From Roseibium sp. HPY-6 (lineage in GTDB: Bacteria; Pseudomonadota; Alphaproteobacteria; Rhizobiales; Stappiaceae): a DNA stretch of 64,000 nucleotides. Below are positions 47,513-57,231 of the stretch, one piece after another. Position 1 is the first letter of the stretch, and every line of letters begins with the position of its first letter. The notes under the pieces were generated by a model. The model did no database searches, had not been told where the DNA came from, and worked only from the letters and a program-made list of their open reading frames with translations. The position numbers and the translations under genes were made by a program. The DNA is taken from the NCBI RefSeq assembly GCF_040530035.1, contig NZ_JBEWCD010000002.1:744001-808000 (forward strand), read 5' to 3'.

Positions 47513-47543
47513 TTGACTTGGAGCGACTCCAACCCGGTAGTTT
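47513..47543 (+). promoter_or_regulatory. MerR-type promoter with operator
   Basis: A -35 box TTGACT (47513-47518) is separated by 19 bases from a -10-like TAGTTT (47538-47543). The spacer contains the perfect palindrome TTGGAG-CGA-CTCCAA (47518-47532). A 19-bp spacer with such a palindrome is the hallmark of MerR-controlled promoters; it lies just upstream of the MerR gene. Confidence 0.8.
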
Positions 47544-47569
47544 TCCTTCATGCCAAAGAAGGAGCACCA

Positions 47570-47932
47570 ATGCGCATATCCGAAGCATCGGCGAAATCGG
47601 GCCTCAGCGCCGATACCATCCGCTATTACGAGAAATCCGGTCTTGTCCCTGCCGTTGAGCGCGGGACGGATGGGTTGCGGCGCTTTTCTCCTGAAAACGT
47701 CGAGTGGCTCATTCTGCTTTACTGGCTTCGGAAAACCGGCATGCCGATGCGGGAAATGCAGCGCTTTGCGGCGCTTTACCGGCAAGGCGACACCACGACA
47801 CCGGAGCGCCGGGAGGTGTTGCTGAACCACGAAAAGCGTCTGCACCGGCGGCGTGCCGATCTGGACCGCTGCCAGGAAGTGCTTGCCTACAAGATTGCAG
47901 CTTACGATAAAATTGAAGGAGGTCTGTCATGA
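47570..47932 (+). CDS. MerR family transcriptional regulator
   Basis: A 120-aa MerR protein: N-terminal helix-turn-helix MRISEASAKSGLSADTIRYYEKSGLV and a dimerising helix (about residues 80-118). There are no cysteines, so it does not sense metals through thiols. The ATG at 47570 has AAGGAG upstream. Its stop overlaps the next gene start (ATGA), so it is in an operon with the SDR, which it likely regulates from the promoter at 47513-47543. Confidence 0.93.
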   Translation: MRISEASAKSGLSADTIRYYEKSGLVPAVERGTDGLRRFSPENVEWLILLYWLRKTGMPMREMQRFAALYRQGDTTTPERREVLLNHEKRLHRRRADLDRCQEVLAYKIAAYDKIEGGLS

Positions 47933-48528
47933 AGATCATTCTGGTCGGTGCGTCCGGCGACGTCGGCAGAGCTGCGTTTGACGAATTGTCAGCGCGTCAC
48001 GACATCATCACAGCAGGTCGGACTTCGGGTGATGTCCGCGTGGATCTGGCGTCACCTGAAAGCATCCGCGCCCTTTATGCGCAGACCGGACCGGTCGATG
48101 CGGTCATTTCAGCTGCCGGCGAAGTTGAATTTGCGCGCATCACCGATATGACAGTCGACAAGTTTCGATTCGGCCTGGAAAACAAGGCGCTGACGCAGAT
48201 CAGTCTTGTTCTTGCCGGGCTGGAGACGGTGCGCGAGGGCGGGTCGTTCACGCTGACCAGCGGCATCCTGGATCGCGATCCGGTCCTTATGGGGGCAGGC
48301 GCTGCAACGGCAAACGGTGCTTTGGCCGGGTTTGTGAAGTCGGCGGCAATCGATCTGCAAAAGGATCGGCGGATCAATGTTGTCAGCCCAGGCTTGCTGG
48401 AGGTATCTGCCGACCAGTATGGGGCGTGGTTCCCCGGCCATGAACGGGTGCCGTCGAGGCGCGTCGGTCTGGCTTATGCCAAATGCGTTGAAGGAGCGAT
48501 AACGGGTCAGGTTGTGACGGTCGACTGA
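47929..48528 (+). CDS. Atypical short-chain dehydrogenase/reductase
   Basis: A 199-aa protein with the nucleotide motif GASGDVG (residues 7-13) and the SAAGEVEF segment, but without the YxxxK catalytic motif: the expected site reads ANGALAGFVKS. It therefore cannot use the usual Tyr-Lys chemistry and may be a non-canonical reductase or a nucleotide-binding sensor. Coupled to the MerR gene. Confidence 0.87.
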   Translation: MKIILVGASGDVGRAAFDELSARHDIITAGRTSGDVRVDLASPESIRALYAQTGPVDAVISAAGEVEFARITDMTVDKFRFGLENKALTQISLVLAGLETVREGGSFTLTSGILDRDPVLMGAGAATANGALAGFVKSAAIDLQKDRRINVVSPGLLEVSADQYGAWFPGHERVPSRRVGLAYAKCVEGAITGQVVTVD

Positions 48529-48580
48529 GGCGGTCGTAAGCTAACGCCGTGCGCCCACCTGCGCGGCGATTTGTCAGTGA

Positions 48581-48605
48581 CGGGAGAGGACAGGGTCCTC
48601 TCCCG
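48581..48605. terminator. Bidirectional hairpin between convergent genes
   Basis: CGGGAGAGGAC and GTCCTCTCCCG form a perfect 11-bp stem with a 3-base loop between the SDR stop (48528) and the end of the minus-strand gene at 48618. T-runs on either side are poor, so termination is plausible but not certain. Confidence 0.55.
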
Positions 48606-48617
48606 CCTTCTTCGAGG

Positions 48618-50513
48618 TCAAGCCAATCCGAGGCCGCCGCCGTCGACAGTGAATTGCAGGGTAAGAGACTCGAGCAGGTCGCCACCGCCCTTGTCCTTGT
48701 CATAGACACTGATTTCGATGTCTTGCGTGCCTTCGCCCAGGCTTGTCCCGTCGAAGAAATCGCCCTTGGTGTCCCCGAAAAGGGCGTAGGGTTCGACATT
48801 CTCAAGGCGGGACTGCGACCCCATCGTCAGCCGAACGCTTTCGACTGGACTGTCGTCGTCAATGTGCGTGGCTGCGATGGTTACGTTGCGCCCTTCGAAA
48901 AGCCCTGCATCCAACACGTCACCGTCTTCGAGCGTGGTAATGATCTCGTTTGTATCCGTGTCGGCGAAGAAGAACGAGAGATACTCGGAGGTGGTGTCCG
49001 GATCCGGTTCCGGGTCGGGGGCATCGTCGCTGACAGTGACCGTCACGGTCGTTTCTTGGCTGACAGCGCCATTGCCGTCGGAAACCGTGTAGCGGACAGT
49101 CTGGCTACCCGCCGATCCCGTGTCAGGAGTATAGACGATCTTGCCGTTTTCGACCTCGGCAGTGCCGCCCGCCGGTTGTCCCGTAATCTCGATTGTCAGC
49201 GGATCACCGTCCGGATCGCTGTCATTTGCCAGGACATCGATCACGACGGCCTTGTCAGTTGTGGTTTCCGCCGTATCCGGATTGGCGACAGGGGCACTGT
49301 TTGCCGGTGTGCCGGGCCCACCGAAGGCAGGCGAACTCTCGATGAAAGTCCTCGCATCCTGAGGCGTGCCGTTCTCGATCCCCGTCAGTGCATAAAAGAG
49401 CATCCCGGCGTCGGACGGGTCGTTCTTTTTCGTACTTCCCGCAGGCTCCATGATAGCGCGCGCGTCCTGAAGAACGGGATCATCCGTGGCGTCTAACCAC
49501 GACCAGGCCTGGTTGTTGAAGCCCTTGTCGTTGTTGTTGCCATCGTTCTGGTCCCGGATGTCGATTTGCGTGACACCTGGGAAGTCGTCCCGGATGTCGT
49601 CCCAGGTCCGGGCCTCCGTCAGGCCGGGATCGCTCGGATTGTTGATGACATCCCTGTTTTCGTTCCAGCTGGAATGCGATAGCAGCGTAATGTTCGCGTG
49701 GTTTGCGGGGTCTGTCTGTTCAAGGGCGCGATAGGCAGCCTCCATCGGCCCACCTTCGATCATCAGGATCTTCTCACCGGAATTCAGCTTGTCGACGAGC
49801 AGCGCCGTCGTGGCGTCGATATCGTCCTGATAGTTGTAGGCGTCCAGCCCGAGTTCTTTTGCGAAGTCACCTCCGTCATCAAGCTTTGCCTTGCGGTCGC
49901 TTGCGTTCGCCTCGGCGAGGTTGTTGCCGTAAAGCAGTGTTGTCTTGTCTTCAATACCGGCTGCCTTGGCCAGCACGGCGGCCACCGGAATCGCGGCAAT
50001 ATCATCCGGATCGTTGTTGTTGCCGTCGAAATGGAAAAAGACATGATCGAACTGATTGATCAGGGCGTTTGGGTCAACGCTCACCAGATCTGGTTCCGGA
50101 TCGGCCGGATTGTCCGGGTCGCCTTCACCGAAAGTGAACGGCACTGAAAACGAATCGAGCAGCGCGCCCGATGCGTTGGCGTCGCCATAGACCTTGATTT
50201 CCAGCTCTTGCGCGCCGGACGTAAACCCGCTCGTGCCGCTGAAGTTGCCGTTCGTGTCTCCGAACAGCGCATAGGGACTGACATTTTCAACCCGGGTGGT
50301 GCCGCCTAGCTTGAGTTCCACGCTGCCGATGCCAGCGTTTCCATCTGTGGGCTCGGCCGCAATCGTAACGTTCCGCCCGGCGTAGTCGGACGTGTCGATC
50401 GTTTCTCCCGGATTTAAGTATCGGATGATTTCGTTTGTGTCCGCGTCAGCCAGATAGAAGGTCAGGAGCCCTTGACCTGGAGCAGTCGGTGACGCGTCTG
50501 TAGCTGTACTCAT
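48618..50513 (-). CDS. Large protein with duplicated end domains, a nucleoside-hydrolase-like middle and an Ig/cadherin-like domain
   Basis: A 631-aa protein, acidic and Gly/Asp/Asn-rich. Residues about 16-128 and 520-631 are copies of one domain (shared motifs ADxDTNEII, GRNVTIAA, ENVxPYALFGDT). Between them lies a region (about 160-395) with a FHFDGNNNDPDDIAAIP motif, reminiscent of nucleoside hydrolases or other calcium-dependent hydrolases, followed by a bacterial Ig/cadherin-like domain (about 405-505, VLANDSDPDGDPLTI). No N-terminal signal peptide; secretion by a type I exporter is possible. The start at 50513 has AAGGAT at usable distance. Function unknown. Confidence 0.8.
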   Translation of the reverse strand: MSTATDASPTAPGQGLLTFYLADADTNEIIRYLNPGETIDTSDYAGRNVTIAAEPTDGNAGIGSVELKLGGTTRVENVSPYALFGDTNGNFSGTSGFTSGAQELEIKVYGDANASGALLDSFSVPFTFGEGDPDNPADPEPDLVSVDPNALINQFDHVFFHFDGNNNDPDDIAAIPVAAVLAKAAGIEDKTTLLYGNNLAEANASDRKAKLDDGGDFAKELGLDAYNYQDDIDATTALLVDKLNSGEKILMIEGGPMEAAYRALEQTDPANHANITLLSHSSWNENRDVINNPSDPGLTEARTWDDIRDDFPGVTQIDIRDQNDGNNNDKGFNNQAWSWLDATDDPVLQDARAIMEPAGSTKKNDPSDAGMLFYALTGIENGTPQDARTFIESSPAFGGPGTPANSAPVANPDTAETTTDKAVVIDVLANDSDPDGDPLTIEITGQPAGGTAEVENGKIVYTPDTGSAGSQTVRYTVSDGNGAVSQETTVTVTVSDDAPDPEPDPDTTSEYLSFFFADTDTNEIITTLEDGDVLDAGLFEGRNVTIAATHIDDDSPVESVRLTMGSQSRLENVEPYALFGDTKGDFFDGTSLGEGTQDIEISVYDKDKGGGDLLESLTLQFTVDGGGLGLA

Positions 50514-50983
50514 CGCTTTATCCTTGGGGATGGCTTGAAAGACTTTCGATTTCACCAATGCCTAAGCGATGGCGCGCCCTGAAGTGACACGAATACACAG
50601 TGATTTTTCTTTTTTATTTGTATTTTTGATTCGAATATTAAGATAAATAGAAAATATGCTGATAAAGTGGCGTTTTTCGTTCAGAAATATTGTATGTTTT
50701 GCAATAATAAGAGTGATTTAAACTTAATCTAGGCGGGTTTTTAGCCAAGTCGCACGATTGTTTACGTGCATATCGAAACTGATGCGAACCTCTGGTTGGA
50801 ATGGCCAAAGGTCTCCTGACGCTTGCGCGGGAACGAAAGCTTCGAGGATCAGCAGCTAGGTGCAGACCATCGAAATAGTCCGGGAAAGCGGCGGACAATT
50901 TGCCGGAACAAAGTGCAGACGTTCCAATTCGCCGCAACGGTTTCGCCGACGTTATAATAAGCATTGCTTTGGAGAAAGCTCTC
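50514..50983. other. AT-rich intergenic stretch
   Basis: About 470 bases between the large protein gene and lepA. The left 200 bases are AT-rich and probably hold the promoter of the minus-strand large-protein gene. No convincing frame on either strand. Confidence 0.5.
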
Positions 50984-52789
50984 TCACTCATCCATCTTGA
51001 GGGCCTGGATGAAGGCTTCCTGCGGGATCTCGACCTTGCCGAACTGGCGCATCTTCTTCTTGCCCGCTTTCTGCTTTTCCAGAAGCTTGCGCTTACGGGT
51101 GGCGTCGCCGCCGTAGCATTTTGCGGTCACGTCCTTGCGCAGCGCGGCGATGGTTTCACGGGCGATGACACGCCCCCCAAGAGCTGCCTGGATCGGGATC
51201 TTGAACATATGCCGTGGGATCAGATCCTTGAGCTTTTCGCACATGGCGCGGCCGCGGCGTTCCGCCTGGCTGCGGTGAACCAGAACGGAGAGCGCGTCGA
51301 CTGGTTCCTCGTTGACCAGGATCGACATCTTGACGAGGTCGCCCGCGCGGTAGTCCGAGATCTGGTAGTCGAAGGACGCGTAACCTTTGGAAACCGACTT
51401 CAGCCGGTCATAAAAGTCGAAAACCACTTCGTTGAGCGGCAGGTCGTAGGAAACCATGGCGCGGGTTCCGACATAGGACAGGTCCACCTGAATGCCGCGC
51501 CGCTCCTGGCACAACTTCAGGATCGCGCCAAGATACTCGTCCGGTGTCATGATCGTCGCGCGGATCCAGGGCTCCCGGATCTCGGAGATCTTGACCACAT
51601 CCGGCATGTCCGCAGGATTGTGCAGGTCTATGTCTTTGCCGTCGGTCAGGGTCATCTGATAGACAACGGACGGGGCAGTTGCGATCAGGTCGAGATTGAA
51701 CTCGCGCGACAGCCTTTCCTGAATGATCTCCAGATGAAGAAGGCCGAGGAAGCCACAGCGGAAACCGAACCCGAGCGCGGCAGAAGTTTCCATTTCGAAG
51801 GAAAAGCTCGCATCGTTGAGACGCAATTTGCCCATGGCGGCGCGCAGGTCTTCAAAGTCGTTGGCATCGACCGGGAAGAGACCACAGAAAACAACCGGCT
51901 GTGCGGGTTTGAAGCCCGGCAGAGGGTCCGCACAGGGCTTTTTGTCGAGCGTGATCGTATCACCCACACGTGTGTCGGCCACTTCCTTGATGGAACCGGT
52001 GATGACCCCGATTTCACCGGAACGCAGCTCGTCCACCTGGATGAATTTGGGTGTCATGACGCCGACCCGATCGACATCGTAAGACGCCCCGGTCCCCATC
52101 ATCTTGATCTTCTGGCCCTTTTTCAGCGAGCCGTTGATGACACGCACGAGGACCATCACGCCGAGATATGTGTCATACCAGCTGTCGACCAGCATCGCCT
52201 TGAGCGTCTCATCCGGATCGCCTTCGGGCGCCGGCAGCTTGTGCACGATCGCTTCCAGAACATCTTCAACGCCAAGACCAGTCTTCGCGGAAATCATGCA
52301 GGCATCTGACGCATCGATGCCGATTACGTCCTCGATCTGCTCCTTGATCCTGTCCGGTTCGGCGGCAGGCAGGTCGATCTTGTTCAGGACCGTGACGATC
52401 TCATGATCGTTGTCGATCGCCTGATAAACGTTGGCGAGCGTCTGCGCTTCCACACCTTGCGACGCGTCGACGACGAGAAGAGAGCCTTCGCAGGCAGCAA
52501 GAGAGCGGGACACCTCATAGGCGAAATCCACGTGTCCCGGTGTGTCGATCAGGTTCAGCGTATATTGCTGGCCGTCCTTGGCGTCATAAATCAGCCGTAC
52601 CGTCTGTGCCTTGATGGTAATACCGCGCTCGCGCTCGATATCCATCGAATCGAGCACCTGCTCGGTCATCTCGCGATCGGTCATCGTTCCGGTCATCTGG
52701 ATCAGGCGGTCGGCCAGGGTCGATTTGCCATGATCGATATGCGCAACGATGGAGAAATTTCGAATGTTGGAAAGCGTCTTCGTCGTCAT
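50984..52789 (-). CDS. lepA: Elongation factor 4
   Basis: A 601-aa translational GTPase of full length: G1 AHIDHGKST (about residues 16-24), switch RGITIKAQ, G3 DTPGH, G4 NKID, and the LepA-specific C-terminal domain (about 490-600). It back-translocates stalled ribosomes. The start at 52789 gives the expected N-terminus [19 protein letters not shown]. Confidence 0.97.
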   Translation of the reverse strand: MTTKTLSNIRNFSIVAHIDHGKSTLADRLIQMTGTMTDREMTEQVLDSMDIERERGITIKAQTVRLIYDAKDGQQYTLNLIDTPGHVDFAYEVSRSLAACEGSLLVVDASQGVEAQTLANVYQAIDNDHEIVTVLNKIDLPAAEPDRIKEQIEDVIGIDASDACMISAKTGLGVEDVLEAIVHKLPAPEGDPDETLKAMLVDSWYDTYLGVMVLVRVINGSLKKGQKIKMMGTGASYDVDRVGVMTPKFIQVDELRSGEIGVITGSIKEVADTRVGDTITLDKKPCADPLPGFKPAQPVVFCGLFPVDANDFEDLRAAMGKLRLNDASFSFEMETSAALGFGFRCGFLGLLHLEIIQERLSREFNLDLIATAPSVVYQMTLTDGKDIDLHNPADMPDVVKISEIREPWIRATIMTPDEYLGAILKLCQERRGIQVDLSYVGTRAMVSYDLPLNEVVFDFYDRLKSVSKGYASFDYQISDYRAGDLVKMSILVNEEPVDALSVLVHRSQAERRGRAMCEKLKDLIPRHMFKIPIQAALGGRVIARETIAALRKDVTAKCYGGDATRKRKLLEKQKAGKKKMRQFGKVEIPQEAFIQALKMDE

Positions 52790-53026
52790 GGCCGCCCGTT
52801 TACCACCGCAATTGGCTTTCGACCAGAAAAATGCGCGCCTTGGAGCAGGAATTCCGGCACTTTTTTGAAGGCACAAATCGCGTTCGATTCTTGCGCCCGT
52901 CCGGTTGTTTCGATGGCTCTCCGGCAAATGACGTATACCTGAGGCGTCAATTGTCGTTGCAAATCGGCATTGGGCGCGGTCAATCCACATCCGTTGCACA
53001 AACGCCGTCAACTCAAGAGATGATCC

Positions 53027-53542
53027 ATGCGTATTCGACATGCCGAGGCAAATGATATCCCAGCAATTCTGGCGCTTTACAATCACGCTGTGCGCGAGAC
53101 GACAGCCGCCTGGACGGGGCGCGAGGAGACACTCGACGACCGGACGGCGTGGTACCAAGGCCGCGTAAGCAAGGCTCTGCCCGTTATCGTGGCGGTGGAT
53201 GACGAGGAGAATGTCGCTGGTTTCGCCAGCTACGGACCTTTCCGGTCGAAGGAAGGCTATAGGCATACGGCCGAACACACAGTCTATGTTGACCCCTCAA
53301 GACACCGTCAGGGCATCGGCCGGGCGCTTATGGTTCGTATTCTTGAAATCGCCGCAGCTGAAGGCATTCACGTTCTCGTCGGCGGTGTCGACGGTGACAA
53401 CCACGCGTCCATTCGTCTCCATGAGGCGCTCGGATTTGACGTCAGTGGAAGACTACCTCAAACGGGAACGAAATTCGGCCGCTGGCTGGACCTGGTGTTT
53501 TTGACGAAAGTGCTCGGCCCGAAGGAAGCGCCCCAGAGCTAG
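53027..53542 (+). CDS. GNAT family N-acetyltransferase (phosphinothricin acetyltransferase-like)
   Basis: A 171-aa protein with [25 protein letters not shown] at the N-terminus, an acetyl-CoA site [14 protein letters not shown], and the [16 protein letters not shown] helix. It resembles phosphinothricin and methionine sulfoximine acetyltransferases; the natural substrate is probably an amino acid analogue. Divergent from lepA. Confidence 0.9.
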   Translation: MRIRHAEANDIPAILALYNHAVRETTAAWTGREETLDDRTAWYQGRVSKALPVIVAVDDEENVAGFASYGPFRSKEGYRHTAEHTVYVDPSRHRQGIGRALMVRILEIAAAEGIHVLVGGVDGDNHASIRLHEALGFDVSGRLPQTGTKFGRWLDLVFLTKVLGPKEAPQS

Positions 53543-53590
53543 AGTTTCCTGGCGGGGTCTTCGTTCAGGTAGCGGCGCCAATGGCGTTAC

Positions 53591-54679
53591 TCAATTTGCC
53601 GTCAGCACTGTCCGGCAGGCATTTGGCAGGGCGGCAAGAGCCATCGCACGCTTCTTGACCACTTTCGGTTTTTCGCCTGCCTTGGGAGGGTTTTTCGGCA
53701 CCCAGGGTTCATCGGACAGCCAATAGGTCAGGTGAGAGCCGCAGCCGTCGCCGGGAGGCGGCGGATCCTGGTTCTTGCAGCCGACGCTGTCGTTCGGACA
53801 CGAAAGCCTGACATGGAAATGATAATGGTGGCCCCACCAGGGGCGCACCTTGCGCAGCCAGGCACGGTCCTTGCCCTTTTCAAAATCGCAAAGCGCCTTT
53901 TTGATTGTCGGATTGACGAAGATCCGGGCGACACGCTTGTCGGAAGCCGCCCGGCGGATGAGACGCGCATGGGTGTCGGACCATTTTTTTGGATCAACCC
54001 TGCGGTCGGCGCCTTTGATGTCAAGCGGGCCCTTGAGCATCGAAATAGCGGAGATTTCTTCGCGCTCTTCTGCAGTGAGGCGCCTGTTCGGCATTTCCCG
54101 TAGCCAGATATCGGCATCAAGGCCGATCTGGTGACTGGCGTGGCCGGACAGCATCGGTCCGCCGCGCGGCTGGGCCAGGTCACCGACCAAAAGCCCATTC
54201 CAGCCGACTTTTGGGGCGTCGGCAGCCAGATCCTTCAGATAGTCGATCAGGTCCGGATGGCCCCAGTTGCGGTTCCGCGACAAACGCATGGCCTGCCATG
54301 TCGGCCCGTCCGGCGGCAGGGAGGCTCCACCGGCAAGACATCCCTTCGCGTAGGACCCGATAGCGCGCGCCTTGAGCGGCGCCGGCCCGTCAGCAGCGCC
54401 GAAATAATTCTTTGCCGGAAATTGCGAATGCAGCACCAGTTTCGGCTTGGTAGCTACATAGCCCTCGGGCACCTCGCGTTTTTTGGTAGGAACGGGAACG
54501 CCTGCAATGATCGTGAGGGTCGGTCGATAATCAGACGGTGTGGTGCCACCCGGTTTCGTGCCCGGAACCGGCACGATATTCGCGGTCGCTGCACCAGCCA
54601 GCAGTACGCTGATTGCCAGCGCCTGGCCGGCAAGCGACATTTTCCAGATGATCCGGGCTGATCGTCCGCGTCGGGTCAC
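53591..54679 (-). CDS. mepA: Penicillin-insensitive murein endopeptidase
   Basis: A 362-aa LAS-type zinc peptidase. N-terminal signal or anchor segment (about residues 14-33), then the metal-binding SGHASHQIGLDADIW motif (about residues 180-193) and the C-terminal WWGHHYHFHVRLSCP (about 285-299). Cys pairs in the C-terminal third. It cleaves D-Ala-meso-DAP crosslinks in peptidoglycan. The start could be the ATG 13 codons downstream (MSLAGQALAIS). Confidence 0.94.
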   Translation of the reverse strand: MTRRGRSARIIWKMSLAGQALAISVLLAGAATANIVPVPGTKPGGTTPSDYRPTLTIIAGVPVPTKKREVPEGYVATKPKLVLHSQFPAKNYFGAADGPAPLKARAIGSYAKGCLAGGASLPPDGPTWQAMRLSRNRNWGHPDLIDYLKDLAADAPKVGWNGLLVGDLAQPRGGPMLSGHASHQIGLDADIWLREMPNRRLTAEEREEISAISMLKGPLDIKGADRRVDPKKWSDTHARLIRRAASDKRVARIFVNPTIKKALCDFEKGKDRAWLRKVRPWWGHHYHFHVRLSCPNDSVGCKNQDPPPPGDGCGSHLTYWLSDEPWVPKNPPKAGEKPKVVKKRAMALAALPNACRTVLTAN

Positions 54680-54746
54680 GGCAGAGCCTCGTTTTGTTCT
54701 GATCCGGCCGGCAGGATACTAACAATCAGACCCGCAGCCTGTGCAC

Positions 54747-55832
54747 CTAGGCAGCATGCACCAGATCAGAAGAGGATGCATCCGTTTCCGCTGTTTCATG
54801 CTCCGCTTTCAACAGATCGGCCAGCTCATCAAGCAGGACCGTGTTGTCGCGAATGACGCGGTCGGCCGCACCATTGAGCAAAATGATGTTCCCGGGGCGT
54901 GCGTTGTCGAAGTCTTCGGCCTCCGGCTCAAGCACTGCGTTTAGCCGGTGATAGCTGACATTGGGCAACTCAGCGAAGAGATGCTGCGCCTGGTAGGCTG
55001 CGGTCTGCGTCTGGCCGTCGGAAAAAATCGACAGGATCGGCACGCCCTTGGAAGGCTGCATCCAGCCGAGCGCACCCCAGCCGATCGCATCCTGATAAGA
55101 AAAGGGGCGTTCCGGCGCACGGCCCGTTCCAAGCGAAAGAATGACGATCTCGTCCTGGTCCCAGCCAAGCTTGCGGCTCTCCAGGTATGCGGCAATCGCC
55201 GGATCGCTCATGAAGACACCGCCATCGACCATGGCTTCTTCCCGCTTCCGGGTAAGGTTTTCAATGCGGGCCGGCTCGAAATAGGACGGCGCGGCCGTTG
55301 TGGCGCGTACCGCCTGCCAGAAGTAATAGTCGTCAGGCCGGCTTCCGTTTTCTTCCAGTCCATTGGTCATGAAGACGGCCTTGCGCTGTTCGATATCATA
55401 TGCGGTCAGCACCAGCTTCGTCAGCGCGCTCGCCATGGACGTCCAGCCGAAACGCTCCTTGAGCAGCTTTTCCAGCGGCCGGGCATCATAAGTCTCATCA
55501 AACAGCCCAAGCGGATTGGTGACCGCGCGCGAAAGCCGAGCGGTGATGGAGCTCTTGAAAATGTCCCGCGACTCGCGCTCATAAAACTCCCGAAGCTCCG
55601 CAATAGTCGCTGCCGCTTCACCGGCCGTGCCACCCGGTCGCGGAGCGCTCAGCCCCGCTGCAATCAGGCCCCCGGTGGACGTCCCAGCCATCAGGTCGAA
55701 CACCTGGTGCAGGGGTTTGTTCACGCCGCGTTGGCCAAGGCGGCTTTCCAGCGATTCCAGAACACGCAAGGGGATGAGTCCGCGGACACCGCCGCCGTCA
55801 ATTGATAAAATAAATCGCTTTTTCTGGGTCAT
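54747..55832 (-). CDS. Patatin-like phospholipase
   Basis: A 361-aa patatin-fold protein: oxyanion loop DGGGVRGL (about residues 13-20), nucleophile elbow GTSTG (about 50-54) and catalytic Asp in MVDGGVF (about 200). No signal peptide. It probably hydrolyses membrane phospholipids or their lyso forms. Confidence 0.92.
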   Translation of the reverse strand: MTQKKRFILSIDGGGVRGLIPLRVLESLESRLGQRGVNKPLHQVFDLMAGTSTGGLIAAGLSAPRPGGTAGEAAATIAELREFYERESRDIFKSSITARLSRAVTNPLGLFDETYDARPLEKLLKERFGWTSMASALTKLVLTAYDIEQRKAVFMTNGLEENGSRPDDYYFWQAVRATTAAPSYFEPARIENLTRKREEAMVDGGVFMSDPAIAAYLESRKLGWDQDEIVILSLGTGRAPERPFSYQDAIGWGALGWMQPSKGVPILSIFSDGQTQTAAYQAQHLFAELPNVSYHRLNAVLEPEAEDFDNARPGNIILLNGAADRVIRDNTVLLDELADLLKAEHETAETDASSSDLVHAA

Positions 55833-56100
55833 CGTAAGTCCCCGGGAGTGGTCAAATTGGAAGGGGCAGCGCTTGTTCGCAAACCTGCATCATACGCTTA
55901 TGTGATCTGTTGTTAAATTTTTGCGACCAATTGCGACACTGCAATGGCATCCACAATAGGTAATCGTGATTTTTTGTGTCTGCCTCAGAAAAAACTCATT
56001 TACTATTCAATGGAGTTTGCAATATGTTAACGCGATGTTTTGAAAATGAAGCGGCGGGTTAGTACCCGCCGCAGACCTTCGGATATCTTGAGGTCGATTT

Positions 56101-56460
56101 CTAGAAGCCGAAGGGCCATTTGTCAGCAAAAGCTGCCATGGCTGTGAAAAAGGCCGGGAGCGTAGACTGTACAACCAGTCTTAGACGCTCTCGGCCCCTT
56201 TTTTTGCGTTTCACTTGCAATTCCAAAAGGATAGCTTGGTTTGTATCCTCAATGAATGCATTGGCACAATTGAGCCTGCCTTCATTTGCAAGGAACTTCA
56301 AGTATTCCTCCACCGCCATTAACATTTGACATCTTGTCATTGGATCCGGATACAGCTCAGCAACAAGTGACATTGTTTTTGGTGGGATGGGGGGAGAGTG
56401 CATATTGTCTAGCTCCTTTATTGTCGGGGATGCCCTTGGTGATTGGTTTTGATGTGTCAT
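56101..56460 (-). CDS. Hypothetical protein of AT-rich island
   Basis: A 119-aa protein with a polyproline segment (HSPPIPPKTM) near residue 20 and a mixed alpha body ending KWPFGF. No signal peptide or recognised domain. The ATG at 56460 is preferred; a GTG at 56484 overlapping the upstream stop (TAGTG) would couple it to the preceding gene. Codon use and base composition are more AT-rich than elsewhere in the window. Confidence 0.6.
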   Translation of the reverse strand: MTHQNQSPRASPTIKELDNMHSPPIPPKTMSLVAELYPDPMTRCQMLMAVEEYLKFLANEGRLNCANAFIEDTNQAILLELQVKRKKRGRERLRLVVQSTLPAFFTAMAAFADKWPFGF

Positions 56461-56483
56461 ATTTCTCTCATCTATTTCGAACA

Positions 56484-57014
56484 CTAAGCAGCCTCTGAGG
56501 TTCCGCTTGTGAGATGGTATGCCATGATTACAGCTAGTTCGAAGGCCTCACCTCCTCTCTTGGTTACGATGTAACAGCGTGGTTTCTTCGGGTTTTTGAT
56601 GTGTTTCTCGGGGTCAACCTCGGCAACAAATCCTCTCTCCGTCAGGCTGTTTACTGACTTGTAGACCATGGTGATATTCATGGCTTTTCCGCAGTATTTG
56701 TCTGTGATTTCCAAAACGTCGCTGTAAACAAACGGCATTTCGTCTTTGGACATTAATATGCCGCATGACAGCGTATGGAGCTCGTGCTTGGTTAAGACTT
56801 CTACTTTGTCGACCTGAGTAAGAGCGAATGTCGCGAAGTTTTTTCGGCATTTGATTTCATTATCTGTCTCAATAAATGAGAGGACATGCTTTAGTGATTT
56901 TTCCAAGTCGGCTAAGTCGACTGACATTTGATCGTTTCCGATTGGTGGTGGTGGGATGTGCTTTCCGTCTCTTGATGGGCTAGATCTCGACTTCTCCAGT
57001 ATTGAAATGGACAT
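56484..57014 (-). CDS. Winged-helix (PadR-like) regulator of AT-rich island
   Basis: A 176-aa protein. The N-terminus has a polyproline stretch (KHIPPPPIG), then a winged helix (about residues 110-165: VYKSVNSLTERGFV and PRCYIVTKRGGEAFELA). It is likely a DNA-binding regulator, and two identical-arm palindromes lie 54-96 bases upstream of its start, consistent with autoregulation. Coupled to the gene downstream. Confidence 0.7.
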   Translation of the reverse strand: MSISILEKSRSSPSRDGKHIPPPPIGNDQMSVDLADLEKSLKHVLSFIETDNEIKCRKNFATFALTQVDKVEVLTKHELHTLSCGILMSKDEMPFVYSDVLEITDKYCGKAMNITMVYKSVNSLTERGFVAEVDPEKHIKNPKKPRCYIVTKRGGEAFELAVIMAYHLTSGTSEAA

Positions 57015-57067
57015 TTCTTGACTCCTTACGTTTGAGAATTGGCAAATGCCAACATGACGAGTATTTC

Positions 57068-57110
57068 ATTTTACAGCCGTAAAATCAACTTTATTTTACG
57101 GTCGTAAAAT
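57068..57110. promoter_or_regulatory. Twin operators ATTTTAC-N4-GTAAAAT
   Basis: Two copies of the perfect palindrome ATTTTAC-N4-GTAAAAT at 57068-57085 and 57093-57110, with centres 25 bp apart, between the wHTH gene start (57014) and the divergent M42 peptidase start (57232). They are probable binding sites for the winged-helix regulator. Confidence 0.75.
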
Positions 57111-57231
57111 CATTTTCATTCAAAGGTTGCGTGATTCGTTGAAACTGCCAGATAATGGAATTTGATAAACCGCTGAATCTAACTACCTTGGCCGCTTATC
57201 AACCTCGACCATACTCCCAACAGGATGTTCC

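Noticed and set aside
54747..55832. Patatin as a CBASS-type anti-phage effector (CapV-like)
   Set aside because: No cyclic-nucleotide synthase, ubiquitin-like or other CBASS gene is adjacent; neighbours are a murein endopeptidase and an AT-rich island. A housekeeping lipase is equally likely.
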